Positions 16,265-22,033 of a stretch of 36,978 nt of DNA are shown here, piece by piece (within the stretch, counting starts at the first letter, position 1; every line of letters begins with the position of its first letter). The stretch lies in IMG/VR virus record IMGVR_UViG_3300033141_004054, positions 1 through 36,978 of that record. One strand, given 5' to 3'. Source of the stretch: a virus. A program made the translations under genes and the position numbers. Under the pieces are notes generated by a model, which had not been told where the DNA came from, did not search any database, and was given only the letters and a program-made list of their open reading frames with translations.

Positions 16265-16522
16265 ATGAGAAATAGATTTGGAAGAAGAACAGAATACAAC
16301 CCTAGAAATCTTAGGAGACCAAGGGACGGAAGAGGACGTATATTTAATGGCAGAGGTTTAGGATATTTTTATAAAGATAACAGACCCCACGATGGAAGGG
16401 GTGGAGGTGTAGGAATGCCAGGAGGAGGCAGAGGAGGACAAAACAATGGAGGTTGTAATAACGGAGGACAAGGGTATGGAACAGGCGGAGGACAGGGAGG
16501 AGGGACAGGAAGGCAAGGATAA
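16265..16522 (+). CDS. Gly/Arg-rich small protein of unknown function
   Basis: This 85-residue protein has two parts. The first half is rich in Arg and Gly (NLRRPRDGRGRIFNGRGLG, with several RG pairs). The second half is nearly all Gly, Gln and Asn with one Cys (GGCNNGGQGYGTGGGQGGG). It has no hydrophobic core, so it is probably disordered. SD AGGAG overlaps the stop codon of the upstream tail gene, so expression follows the tail genes. RG/Gly-rich stretches often bind nucleic acid, and Gly-rich tails occur in virion proteins; either is possible. No homologous domain is recognised. Confidence 0.6.
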   Translation: MRNRFGRRTEYNPRNLRRPRDGRGRIFNGRGLGYFYKDNRPHDGRGGGVGMPGGGRGGQNNGGCNNGGQGYGTGGGQGGGTGRQG

Positions 16523-16560
16523 TAATTGAATATAAGGAAAGAAATTAAAATAATTTATTC

Positions 16561-16565
16561 GGAGA
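16561..16565 (+). promoter_or_regulatory. Ribosome binding site choosing start 16571
   Basis: GGAGA lies 5 bases before ATG 16571. An in-frame TTG at 16526 extends the frame upstream but has no SD, so the shorter form is favoured. Confidence 0.6.
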
Positions 16566-16570
16566 GAAAA

Positions 16571-16993
16571 ATGAATTTTTTTGAAAATCCTAGTATTGAT
16601 TATAAAAGAAGAGTTTTGAAAGAACTTGTAAGTGAAATGATAAGAATTAGACCTCATGGAATTGATGGTAGGTCCTTATTTGATGAGGATTATTTACACT
16701 ATCTTATCAATAACAGATTGGATGATGAATGGATAGAATATTTATGGCAGCATGAGCTAAAAAAATGCCTTAAAAAAGCTAAATTAACTCAAATGTTAAT
16801 TTTAGAGTATATGATATTTCGTAAACAATTATACACAATCACAACTATCCCTGAAGGTATGGAAACTATAAAAAAAATTTTTGTAATTAAATCTGATAAA
16901 AGTTTTAAGGAAAGTGTAAAAGAAGCACAAAGTAAAGTTACTTCTATAAATGAAATACCTTTGTTTTTTAGTAATAAAATAGGGGAGGCATAA
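16571..16993 (+). CDS. Unknown helical protein between tail and lysis genes
   Basis: This 140-residue soluble protein is predicted mostly helical: YKRRVLKELVSEMIRIRP, then DDEWIEYLWQHELKKCLKKAK and LTQMLILEYMIFRKQLY. The middle 'GIDGRSLFDEDYLHYLI' is a loop plus helix. I do not recognise a family. There is no signal peptide, membrane segment or obvious catalytic motif. It ends directly at the start of the endolysin, whose SD (GGGGAGG 16982-16988) lies inside its last codons, so the two are translated in series. It could be a late structural accessory or a lysis-timing protein; the sequence does not decide. Confidence 0.6.
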   Translation: MNFFENPSIDYKRRVLKELVSEMIRIRPHGIDGRSLFDEDYLHYLINNRLDDEWIEYLWQHELKKCLKKAKLTQMLILEYMIFRKQLYTITTIPEGMETIKKIFVIKSDKSFKESVKEAQSKVTSINEIPLFFSNKIGEA

Positions 16994-17398
16994 GTGTTTC
17001 TACAGATCCCATCCCTAGACGATTTAAATATATATTCTATTGAAACAAATAAATATTTTTCAAAAAAGGAACTCAGTTGTCATTGTGGATGTGGATTTTA
17101 TAATTTTTCTCCCGTTTTTCTAAGGAAATTGACAAAAGCGAGGATAAAGGCTGGAATTCCTTTCGTAATATCCTCTGGCTGTCGTTGTAAAGCGTATAAT
17201 AAAATTGTTGGCGGCGTTGAAAATTCTGCACATACAAAAGGACTTGCTGTGGATATAGCAATTCCTAATAGTTCTAATAGATTCACTATAATAAAAGCCC
17301 TTTTCTATGTGGGGTTTAATAGGATAGGAATTGCTTCTAATTTTATTCATGTGGATGATGATTTTAGTAAACCTCAAAATGTAATATGGTTATATTGA
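16994..17398 (+). CDS. Endolysin, M15 family peptidase (D-Ala-D-Ala carboxypeptidase-like)
   Basis: This 134-residue enzyme should cut peptide cross-links of peptidoglycan at the end of infection. It carries the zinc-site pattern of M15 peptidases: SAHTKGLAVDI gives His80 and Asp87, and FIHVDDD gives His119 with acidic residues beside it. SSGCRCKAYNKIVGG (60-74) is the conserved segment before it. The N-terminal ELSCHCGCGFYNF adds Cys residues common in phage M15 endolysins. It has no signal peptide or wall-binding domain, so export would depend on a holin. The start is GTG 16994, one base after the previous stop. Small membrane and spanin genes follow. Confidence 0.88.
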   Translation: MFLQIPSLDDLNIYSIETNKYFSKKELSCHCGCGFYNFSPVFLRKLTKARIKAGIPFVISSGCRCKAYNKIVGGVENSAHTKGLAVDIAIPNSSNRFTIIKALFYVGFNRIGIASNFIHVDDDFSKPQNVIWLY

Positions 17399-17411
17399 AA
17401 GGAGTAATAAT

Positions 17412-17693
17412 ATGGCATTCAGTTTAACCGAAGCAGGGATAGGCTTTTATTCACTTTTTTTAACTATCCTTGGTGGGAATTACTTTCGATCTCAGAATAA
17501 AAAAATAGATAATCAAGATAAAAAATTAGAAACCAAGGTAGATGAAAAATTGTGTATAGAGCGACATGCCAACTTAGAAAAAGGACAAGAAGAGATTAAA
17601 AATGATGTAAAAGATATTAAATCATCAATAATAACAATTGAAAAAGCCATTATTGAAGTTAAAACAAAAATGCCCAATATGAACGGTAAATAG
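17412..17693 (+). CDS. Membrane-anchored coiled-coil protein of the lysis region (holin-accessory-like)
   Basis: This 93-residue protein has one N-terminal hydrophobic helix (residues ~4-24, LTEAGIGFYSLFLTILGG). A long charged helix fills the rest (DNQDKKLETKVDEKL, CIERHANLEKGQEEIKNDV, IKSSIITIEKAIIEVKTK) with heptad spacing. The layout is reminiscent of small phage lysis-associated proteins such as XhlA, although XhlA carries its membrane helix at the C-terminus. The central 'C-x-E-R-H' is typical of small phage membrane proteins next to holins. It follows the endolysin after 13 bases with AAAGGAG (17398-17404). A holin or holin-partner role is inferred from context only. Confidence 0.6.
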   Translation: MAFSLTEAGIGFYSLFLTILGGNYFRSQNKKIDNQDKKLETKVDEKLCIERHANLEKGQEEIKNDVKDIKSSIITIEKAIIEVKTKMPNMNGK

Positions 17694-17833
17694 TGAATTG
17701 TCATATTTGTCTCATCATAGCAATATGCATAGCATGTTTTGGATGTGAAAATTTAAGAATTACTGGAATCGTCACTGCTGGCAGCATTTGCGCAACTTTA
17801 ATAATTATCAAATTATTTTTTAAAAAGAGGTAA
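17693..17833 (+). CDS. 46-residue hydrophobic protein, candidate small holin
   Basis: A short frame starts at GTG 17693, overlapping the preceding TAG by one base, and fills the whole gap up to the next gene. The protein has two hydrophobic stretches (CLIIAICIACF near residues 6-16 and TGIVTAGSICATLIIIKLFF near 24-43) and a basic end (KKR). The size and two-helix layout match class II-like holins. Its position, between endolysin and spanins, is right for a holin. There is no clear SD, so translation would be coupled. The SD of the next gene overlaps its end. Six Cys residues in 46 are unusual. It may instead be a small lysis-regulating membrane peptide. Confidence 0.5.
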   Translation: MNCHICLIIAICIACFGCENLRITGIVTAGSICATLIIIKLFFKKR

Positions 17834-17837
17834 TTAT

Positions 17838-18155
17838 ATGGGAGCAACAATTTTAGGATTATTTAGCTCTGCAAAAATAGTTTTTGGGGGTATTGTTACT
17901 GGAATTATTGGAATTTTACTATTGATTTTGAAAATAAAAAATGTTAAAATAAAGAAACAGGAAGCCGAAATTGTAAATGAAAAAGTAAAAACAAAAAAAT
18001 CTATAGGAGATGTAAAAACCGCAAACACAGAAAAAAGCATTGCACAAAAATTACAAGAATTATCGAAAGAAAAGGAAAGAAAAATACAGAAAATAAAGGA
18101 AAAAGAAAATGATAAGGAAAAGCCTAATATTATTACTTTTGGGAATTGGAATTAG
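17838..18155 (+). CDS. Inner-membrane spanin (i-spanin, Rz-like)
   Basis: This 105-residue protein has an N-terminal membrane helix (residues ~12-31, KIVFGGIVTGIIGILLLILK). A long Lys/Glu-rich coiled coil follows (KKQEAEIVNEKVKTKKS, then AQKLQELSKEKERKIQKIKE). This is the plan of i-spanins, which sit in the inner membrane and reach across the periplasm to an outer-membrane lipoprotein. The next gene, overlapping its last 47 bases in another frame, is such a lipoprotein, giving the overlapped spanin gene architecture. The pair would disrupt the outer membrane in the last step of lysis. SD AGAGG lies at 17826-17830. Confidence 0.75.
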   Translation: MGATILGLFSSAKIVFGGIVTGIIGILLLILKIKNVKIKKQEAEIVNEKVKTKKSIGDVKTANTEKSIAQKLQELSKEKERKIQKIKEKENDKEKPNIITFGNWN

Positions 18156-18414
18156 CTTTTTAATTAGCTGCACACCTACAATAAAATATCAATACATTCG
18201 CCCTTCTCTTCCTGAATTATCTCTCATAGAAAGACCAACCTTAAATAAAATAGAAGTAGAAAAAAAAGATGATCTTTATTGTTTATCTCTATCTGAATGT
18301 CTTGATATTCAGCAAAACGAAGTACTTTTGGAAAATATTATTGAAAAATATGAAATGCAAATAAAAGAATATCAAAAGTTTAAGGAAGAATACAACAAAG
18401 AGAATAACAAATGA
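18109..18414 (+). CDS. Outer-membrane lipoprotein spanin (o-spanin, Rz1-like)
   Basis: This 101-residue protein starts with a classical lipoprotein signal: positive start MIRK, hydrophobic LILLLLGIGISFLIS and a lipobox ending in Cys21 (LISC). The mature part begins with a Pro-containing extended region (TPTIKYQYIRPSLPELSLIERPT), common in Rz1-like proteins, and then a helical Lys/Glu end. The gene starts inside the i-spanin gene in the +1 frame. Together they form the protein bridge that fuses inner and outer membranes. A spanin pair implies a host with an outer membrane. The stop codon overlaps the next gene (ATGA). Confidence 0.8.
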   Translation: MIRKSLILLLLGIGISFLISCTPTIKYQYIRPSLPELSLIERPTLNKIEVEKKDDLYCLSLSECLDIQQNEVLLENIIEKYEMQIKEYQKFKEEYNKENNK

Positions 18415-18665
18415 CAGATATAGAATTGTTAAAAAAACTTGCTAATTTAAATGTTTGTGATGGAACATGTAATAGAAAAATGTCTTGTGTAGAATGTATA
18501 GCAAAAGAAATTTTAAAGACTATTAATGAACAAATTCACAATGAAGTTTATTATTTAAAAAAATTATATCCAAATTTGGAAGAACATATAAAAAAAGAAA
18601 ATAAAATAAAATATCAAGAATTTGTAGCGAATCTTAATAAAAATTTAGTATACCCGAAAAAATAA
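18411..18665 (+). CDS. Small Cys-containing protein, unknown
   Basis: This 84-residue protein starts in an ATGA overlap with the o-spanin. Near the start, NVCDGTCNRKMSCVECIAKE contains four Cys residues in a C-x3-C-x5-C-x2-C arrangement that could hold one zinc ion. The rest is helical and Lys/Glu/Asn-rich (ILKTINEQIHNEVYYLKKLY). I know no matching family. It lies between the lysis genes and the nonulosonic-acid cassette and could be a small regulatory protein or a remnant. The NeuB SD (AAAGGAG, within 18664-18671) overlaps its stop codon, so the two probably share a transcript. Confidence 0.55.
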   Translation: MTDIELLKKLANLNVCDGTCNRKMSCVECIAKEILKTINEQIHNEVYYLKKLYPNLEEHIKKENKIKYQEFVANLNKNLVYPKK

Positions 18666-18679
18666 AAGGAGAAAGGGTC

Positions 18680-19534
18680 ATGATTTGTAAAAAAAGAAAA
18701 CCAGTTTTTATAATAGCAGAAGTGGGTATAAATCATAATGGCAATATAGAAATAGCTAAAAAATTAATAGACATTGCAATAATTACAGGTTGTGATGCAG
18801 TAAAATTTCAAAAAAGGAATATAGATATTGTATACACACAAGAATATCTAAATTCACCACGAGAAAGCCCTTGGGGAATTACAAATAGAGAACAAAAGAA
18901 AGCTCTTGAATTTGGTTTTACAGAGTATACCAAAATTGATAAATATTGTAAGCAAAGAAAAATTCCTTGGTTTGCAAGTGTTTGGGATATATATTCATTG
19001 AAATTTATAGAACAATTTAATGTGCCTTTTCATAAAGTTGCTTCAGCTATGCTTTCAAATTTACCACTTATAAAAGAAATAGCTATGCGTGGTAAATATA
19101 CATTTATCAGTACTGGAATGCATGATATGGAAGATATTGCAAAAGCAGTAAATATTTTTAGAAAATATAAGTGTCCTTTTGAACTTATGTATTGCGTTTC
19201 AACTTATCCGTGTAGTAATGAAGAAGTAGATTTAAGTTGTATTAAAACATTAAAAGATACTTTTAAATGCGATGTTGGCTATTCAGGACATGAAAGAGGA
19301 ATACAAATATCTACGGCTGCTGTTGCTTTGGGAGCAACTAGTGTGGAAAGACATGTGACGTTAGACCGTACATTATATGGAAGTGACCAAGCAGCAAGTT
19401 TAGAATTAGGAAGGTTTTCTACATTAGTAAGAGATATTCGTATTATTGAAAGATGTATGGGTAGTGGTAAAAAGAAAGTCTTAGAATCTGAACTTCCTAT
19501 AAAAAGGAAACTTTGTTGGCATCTAAATAAATAA
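18680..19534 (+). CDS. neuB-like: NeuB-like nonulosonic acid synthase, barrel domain only
   Basis: NeuB-family enzymes condense phosphoenolpyruvate with a six-carbon sugar (ManNAc, ManNAc-6-P, Man-6-P or related) to a nine-carbon keto acid. Motifs are clear: AEVGINHNG (13-21), AVKFQKR (40-46), STGMH (144-148), YCVSTYPC (171-178), GYSGHERG (200-207) and ERHVTLDRTLYGSDQAASLE (223-242). His204 and His225 correspond to the metal ligands of the family. With 284 residues it ends at LESELPIKRKLCWHLNK, just where other NeuB proteins continue for ~60 residues into a SAF (antifreeze-like) domain. That domain normally contributes to the partner's active site, so its absence is odd. The phosphatase and CMP transferase genes are close downstream. 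Confidence 0.85.
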   Translation: MICKKRKPVFIIAEVGINHNGNIEIAKKLIDIAIITGCDAVKFQKRNIDIVYTQEYLNSPRESPWGITNREQKKALEFGFTEYTKIDKYCKQRKIPWFASVWDIYSLKFIEQFNVPFHKVASAMLSNLPLIKEIAMRGKYTFISTGMHDMEDIAKAVNIFRKYKCPFELMYCVSTYPCSNEEVDLSCIKTLKDTFKCDVGYSGHERGIQISTAAVALGATSVERHVTLDRTLYGSDQAASLELGRFSTLVRDIRIIERCMGSGKKKVLESELPIKRKLCWHLNK

Positions 19535-19535
19535 A

Positions 19536-20075
19536 ATGGATTATTTTTACTTTTACAACAATATTATAGATACCCCTGGTAAGAATTGTTTAGGAAAATT
19601 TCTTCATTTAATAAATGGAAAATATGTACAAAAAGGAGGAATTGTAGGCGATTTTGGGTGTGGTAACGGTTATTCCGCTGGAAGGATACGAAGAAAATGG
19701 AAAATGGCATATGTAGGGATGGACATTTCCAAATATAGTATAAAAAATATAACTAAACCCGAAGTTTTACCTGTGATGGCAAACATTTGCCAAGTTCCAA
19801 TAAAAGATAGAAAATTTGATTTTGTTGTTTCTTGTCAGGTTTTAGAACATTTAACTGAAAAGGACATTTTTATATGTTTATCCGAAATGTACAGAACATT
19901 AAAACATAACAGATATGGTTTTATCTCTGTGGCATTAAAAATGGATAAATATAGGGCACATATTACTATTAAATCCTCAGAATGGTGGAAGGAAATTATT
20001 GAGTCTGTGGGATTTTGTGTGAAGGAAATACATATGCTACAAAATTTTATTGTATACAAAAAGAAATGTGTATGA
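19536..20075 (+). CDS. Class I SAM-dependent methyltransferase
   Basis: This 179-residue protein has the SAM-binding motif IVGDFGCGNGYSAG (near residues 36-49), an acidic residue after strand 2 (YVGMDISKYS), PIKDRKFDFVVSCQVLEHL (motif IV with the EHL turn) and a following EMYRTLKHNRYGFISV. It is a Methyltransf_11/25-type enzyme. It lies between the NeuB and GT42-like genes, starting two bases after NeuB and overlapping the next gene by 4 bases (ATGA). I infer that it methylates the nonulosonic acid, its precursor or the glycan, but the family is too broad to name the substrate. It could also be a ubiquinone-type or small-molecule O-methyltransferase. Confidence 0.75.
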   Translation: MDYFYFYNNIIDTPGKNCLGKFLHLINGKYVQKGGIVGDFGCGNGYSAGRIRRKWKMAYVGMDISKYSIKNITKPEVLPVMANICQVPIKDRKFDFVVSCQVLEHLTEKDIFICLSEMYRTLKHNRYGFISVALKMDKYRAHITIKSSEWWKEIIESVGFCVKEIHMLQNFIVYKKKCV

Positions 20076-20749
20076 AAAACATTATAGTTTTAGGAAATGG
20101 AGAAAGCCGACTAAAATTCGATTTAAAAGAATTAAAAAAGTTAAAAATACCTATATGGGGCTGTAATGCCATTTATAGAGATACTGAAAAAATTAATATA
20201 ATAGCAACAGATAGACCATTAATGTTGGAAATTTTGAAATCGAAAAGATTAAAAAAAAATACATATTATTTTGATTTTGAAACATGGGAAGAAATAACAG
20301 ATCCGAAACTTAAAAATATAAAAGGAATTCATTCATTAAACCCTCCTTATAAATATACAGACGTTATTGAAAAACGTAATACTGGAGCTTATGCAATTTA
20401 TATAGTATCTTTTTTGTATAATCCTAAAAATATATTCTTATTTGGATTCGATTTTGGAAGTCCTGATGAAACTAAAATAAATAATATATATTTTAATACT
20501 GTTAATTATAGAAAAAAAGGAGATAATAGGGTTTATTATCATAATCAAGTAAATGGTTCAAGATTATCAACCGCATTAGAAAAAATAAAAGGAATATTTA
20601 GAACTATTGATTTTTATCGAGTTGAATGTTTCTCTCCTCAATTAGAAAATTATAATTTCGGAGAAGATCTTTTAGCTCCTAATATAACATATAAACAATT
20701 TTTGGAGAAAATAAATGAGAATAGTAGTCAATCAAAATTTAAAATTTAA
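20072..20749 (+). CDS. GT42/DUF115-like protein, possible nonulosonic acid transferase
   Basis: Starting at ATG 20072, where the ATGA overlaps the methyltransferase stop, this gives 225 residues; an in-frame start at 20015 lies deep inside the neighbour. The layout follows CstII-type sialyltransferases (GT42) and the related DUF115 fold: IIVLGNGESRL (4-14), GCNAIYRD (30-37), NTGAYAIYIVSFL (103-115), IFLFGFDFG (121-129) and YYHN with His157 near the position of the CstII catalytic His. Family members transfer sialic acid from CMP-sialic acid. Similar proteins also occur in phages without known function. Encoded between NeuB and NeuA genes, a CMP-nonulosonate transferase is a reasonable inference. 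Confidence 0.5.
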   Translation: MKNIIVLGNGESRLKFDLKELKKLKIPIWGCNAIYRDTEKINIIATDRPLMLEILKSKRLKKNTYYFDFETWEEITDPKLKNIKGIHSLNPPYKYTDVIEKRNTGAYAIYIVSFLYNPKNIFLFGFDFGSPDETKINNIYFNTVNYRKKGDNRVYYHNQVNGSRLSTALEKIKGIFRTIDFYRVECFSPQLENYNFGEDLLAPNITYKQFLEKINENSSQSKFKI

Positions 20750-21272
20750 ATTAGAAGAGATTAAATTAATAGCTTTGGACTTCGATGGGGTCCTAACTGA
20801 TAATAAAGCTATTCATCGGGAAGATGGAATGGAAAGTGTGTGTAGAAGTAAACTGGATAGTATGGGAGTAGACATATTAAATGATGAAGGTTTATATAGT
20901 AAAAATCAATATAAATCTATTAAACATGAAATAGATATAGTAATTTTATCCAGAGAAATCAATCTTGTAGTGCAATCTGTTGCAAAAAAAATGAAAATCA
21001 AATGTCAACAAGCAGTCTATGATAAATTAAAAGCTTTGGAAAAAGAAGTAAAATTAAGAAAAATTAAAATGAAAAATGTATTATTTATGGGAAACGATGT
21101 GAATGATATTCCTTGTATGAAAGCAGCTGGTGTAGGAATTGCTGTTCAGGATGCTCTACGCTCAGTGAAATTAGCGGCCGATTTTGTAACGTTTCGCAAA
21201 GGAGGAGATGGGGCTTTTCGAGAAGTTGTAGAAATGTTGATCTATGTAAAAAGACTGAAAGGGCGTTTTTAA
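20715..21272 (+). CDS. KdsC/NulO-9-phosphate phosphatase-like HAD enzyme
   Basis: This 185-residue member of the cap-less HAD group (type C0) shows IALDFDGVLTDN (19-30) with Asp22 nucleophile and Asp24, ILS at 77-79 (motif II), Lys104/Lys106 in the motif III region and GNDVND (126-131, motif IV). The end DFVTFRKGGDGAFREVVEML matches the C-terminal Gly-rich tail region of KdsC-type enzymes. These remove the phosphate of Kdo-8-P, Neu5Ac-9-P or KDN-9-P. The gene overlaps the previous one by 35 bases; GGAGA (20704-20708) favours ATG 20715. Next to NeuB and NeuA it would release the free nonulosonic acid before CMP activation. Residues ~50-75 are an atypical insertion relative to KdsC. Confidence 0.75.
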   Translation: MRIVVNQNLKFKLEEIKLIALDFDGVLTDNKAIHREDGMESVCRSKLDSMGVDILNDEGLYSKNQYKSIKHEIDIVILSREINLVVQSVAKKMKIKCQQAVYDKLKALEKEVKLRKIKMKNVLFMGNDVNDIPCMKAAGVGIAVQDALRSVKLAADFVTFRKGGDGAFREVVEMLIYVKRLKGRF

Positions 21273-21323
21273 ATAGAAAAATGAAAAAAATAATGTAGAA
21301 AATAAAAAAGAGAGGAGGCAAAA

Positions 21324-21971
21324 ATGGCTGTGACCATAATACCCGCTAGAGGCGGTAGCAGAGCAATAAAATTGAAAAATTTACAATTAATAGATGGAAA
21401 ACCATTATTAAAACACTCCATAGATGTTGCTAAAAAGTGTAAAGATATTTCTGAAATATACGTTACAACAGATTGTATTAAAATTGCTACTTTTGCAGAG
21501 AAAGAAGGAGCTATTGCTGTAGAAGAAATAATAGAGGGAGAAGGTAATTCTGATAAAGCTCTTATAAATGTAATAACTAAGAAAAAATTGTATAATGAAT
21601 GGATAATTTTTATGCAATGTACCAATGTTTTTCAAAAAGGAAAATGGATAGAAGAAGCTTTGCGTATCCTAAAAATGGGAGAATTTAAATCAGCCGTCTC
21701 TGTAATAAAAAGTAATTATTATTCATGGGGTCCTAATTATAGATATATTCCATTAAATGATCATAGGTTAAGACAGGAACGGGATCAATGGACAGAAAAC
21801 GGGGCATTTTGGATTGCTGAGGGTGGTAATATATTACAATCAAAATATAGAGCACAAACCCCTGTTTATCTTTATGTCTGTCCTTGGTTTACTCAATTTG
21901 AAATAGATGAACCTAAAGATTTAATTTTAGTTGAGTTTATTTATAAAACCTTTTTCAAAAATAGTAGCTAA
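21324..21971 (+). CDS. neuA-like: NeuA-like CMP-nonulosonic acid cytidylyltransferase
   Basis: This 215-residue enzyme activates a nonulosonic acid with CTP to CMP-sugar and diphosphate. Motifs are IIPARGGSRAIKLKNLQL (5-22, the CTP-binding signature), DGKPLL (24-29), a MQCTN (97-101) in place of the usual QPTSP, QWTENGAFWI (155-164) and FEIDEPKDL (192-200, metal-binding Asp). Length is right for single-domain NeuA. No esterase or HAD domain is fused, consistent with a separate upstream phosphatase gene. AGGAGG (21313-21318) is a strong SD. The 62-base AT-only gap before NrdD marks the end of the cassette. Pse/Leg-type cytidylyltransferases look similar, so the exact sugar cannot be read from sequence. 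Confidence 0.85.
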   Translation: MAVTIIPARGGSRAIKLKNLQLIDGKPLLKHSIDVAKKCKDISEIYVTTDCIKIATFAEKEGAIAVEEIIEGEGNSDKALINVITKKKLYNEWIIFMQCTNVFQKGKWIEEALRILKMGEFKSAVSVIKSNYYSWGPNYRYIPLNDHRLRQERDQWTENGAFWIAEGGNILQSKYRAQTPVYLYVCPWFTQFEIDEPKDLILVEFIYKTFFKNSS

Positions 21972-22033
21972 AAAAAGATCATAAATATATATTATAATAA
22001 TATTTTTTTAAATAAATTAAAAAAGGTGAGTCT

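Noticed and set aside
20015-20071. Upstream start of the GT42-like gene at ATG 20015
   Set aside because: It lies inside the methyltransferase gene and adds 19 residues before the conserved IIVLGNGES start; ATG 20072 in an ATGA overlap fits the operon pattern.
21972-22033. AT-rich inverted sequence before nrdD as a terminator
   Set aside because: The possible stem is A/T only and would not form a stable terminator; I cannot support it.
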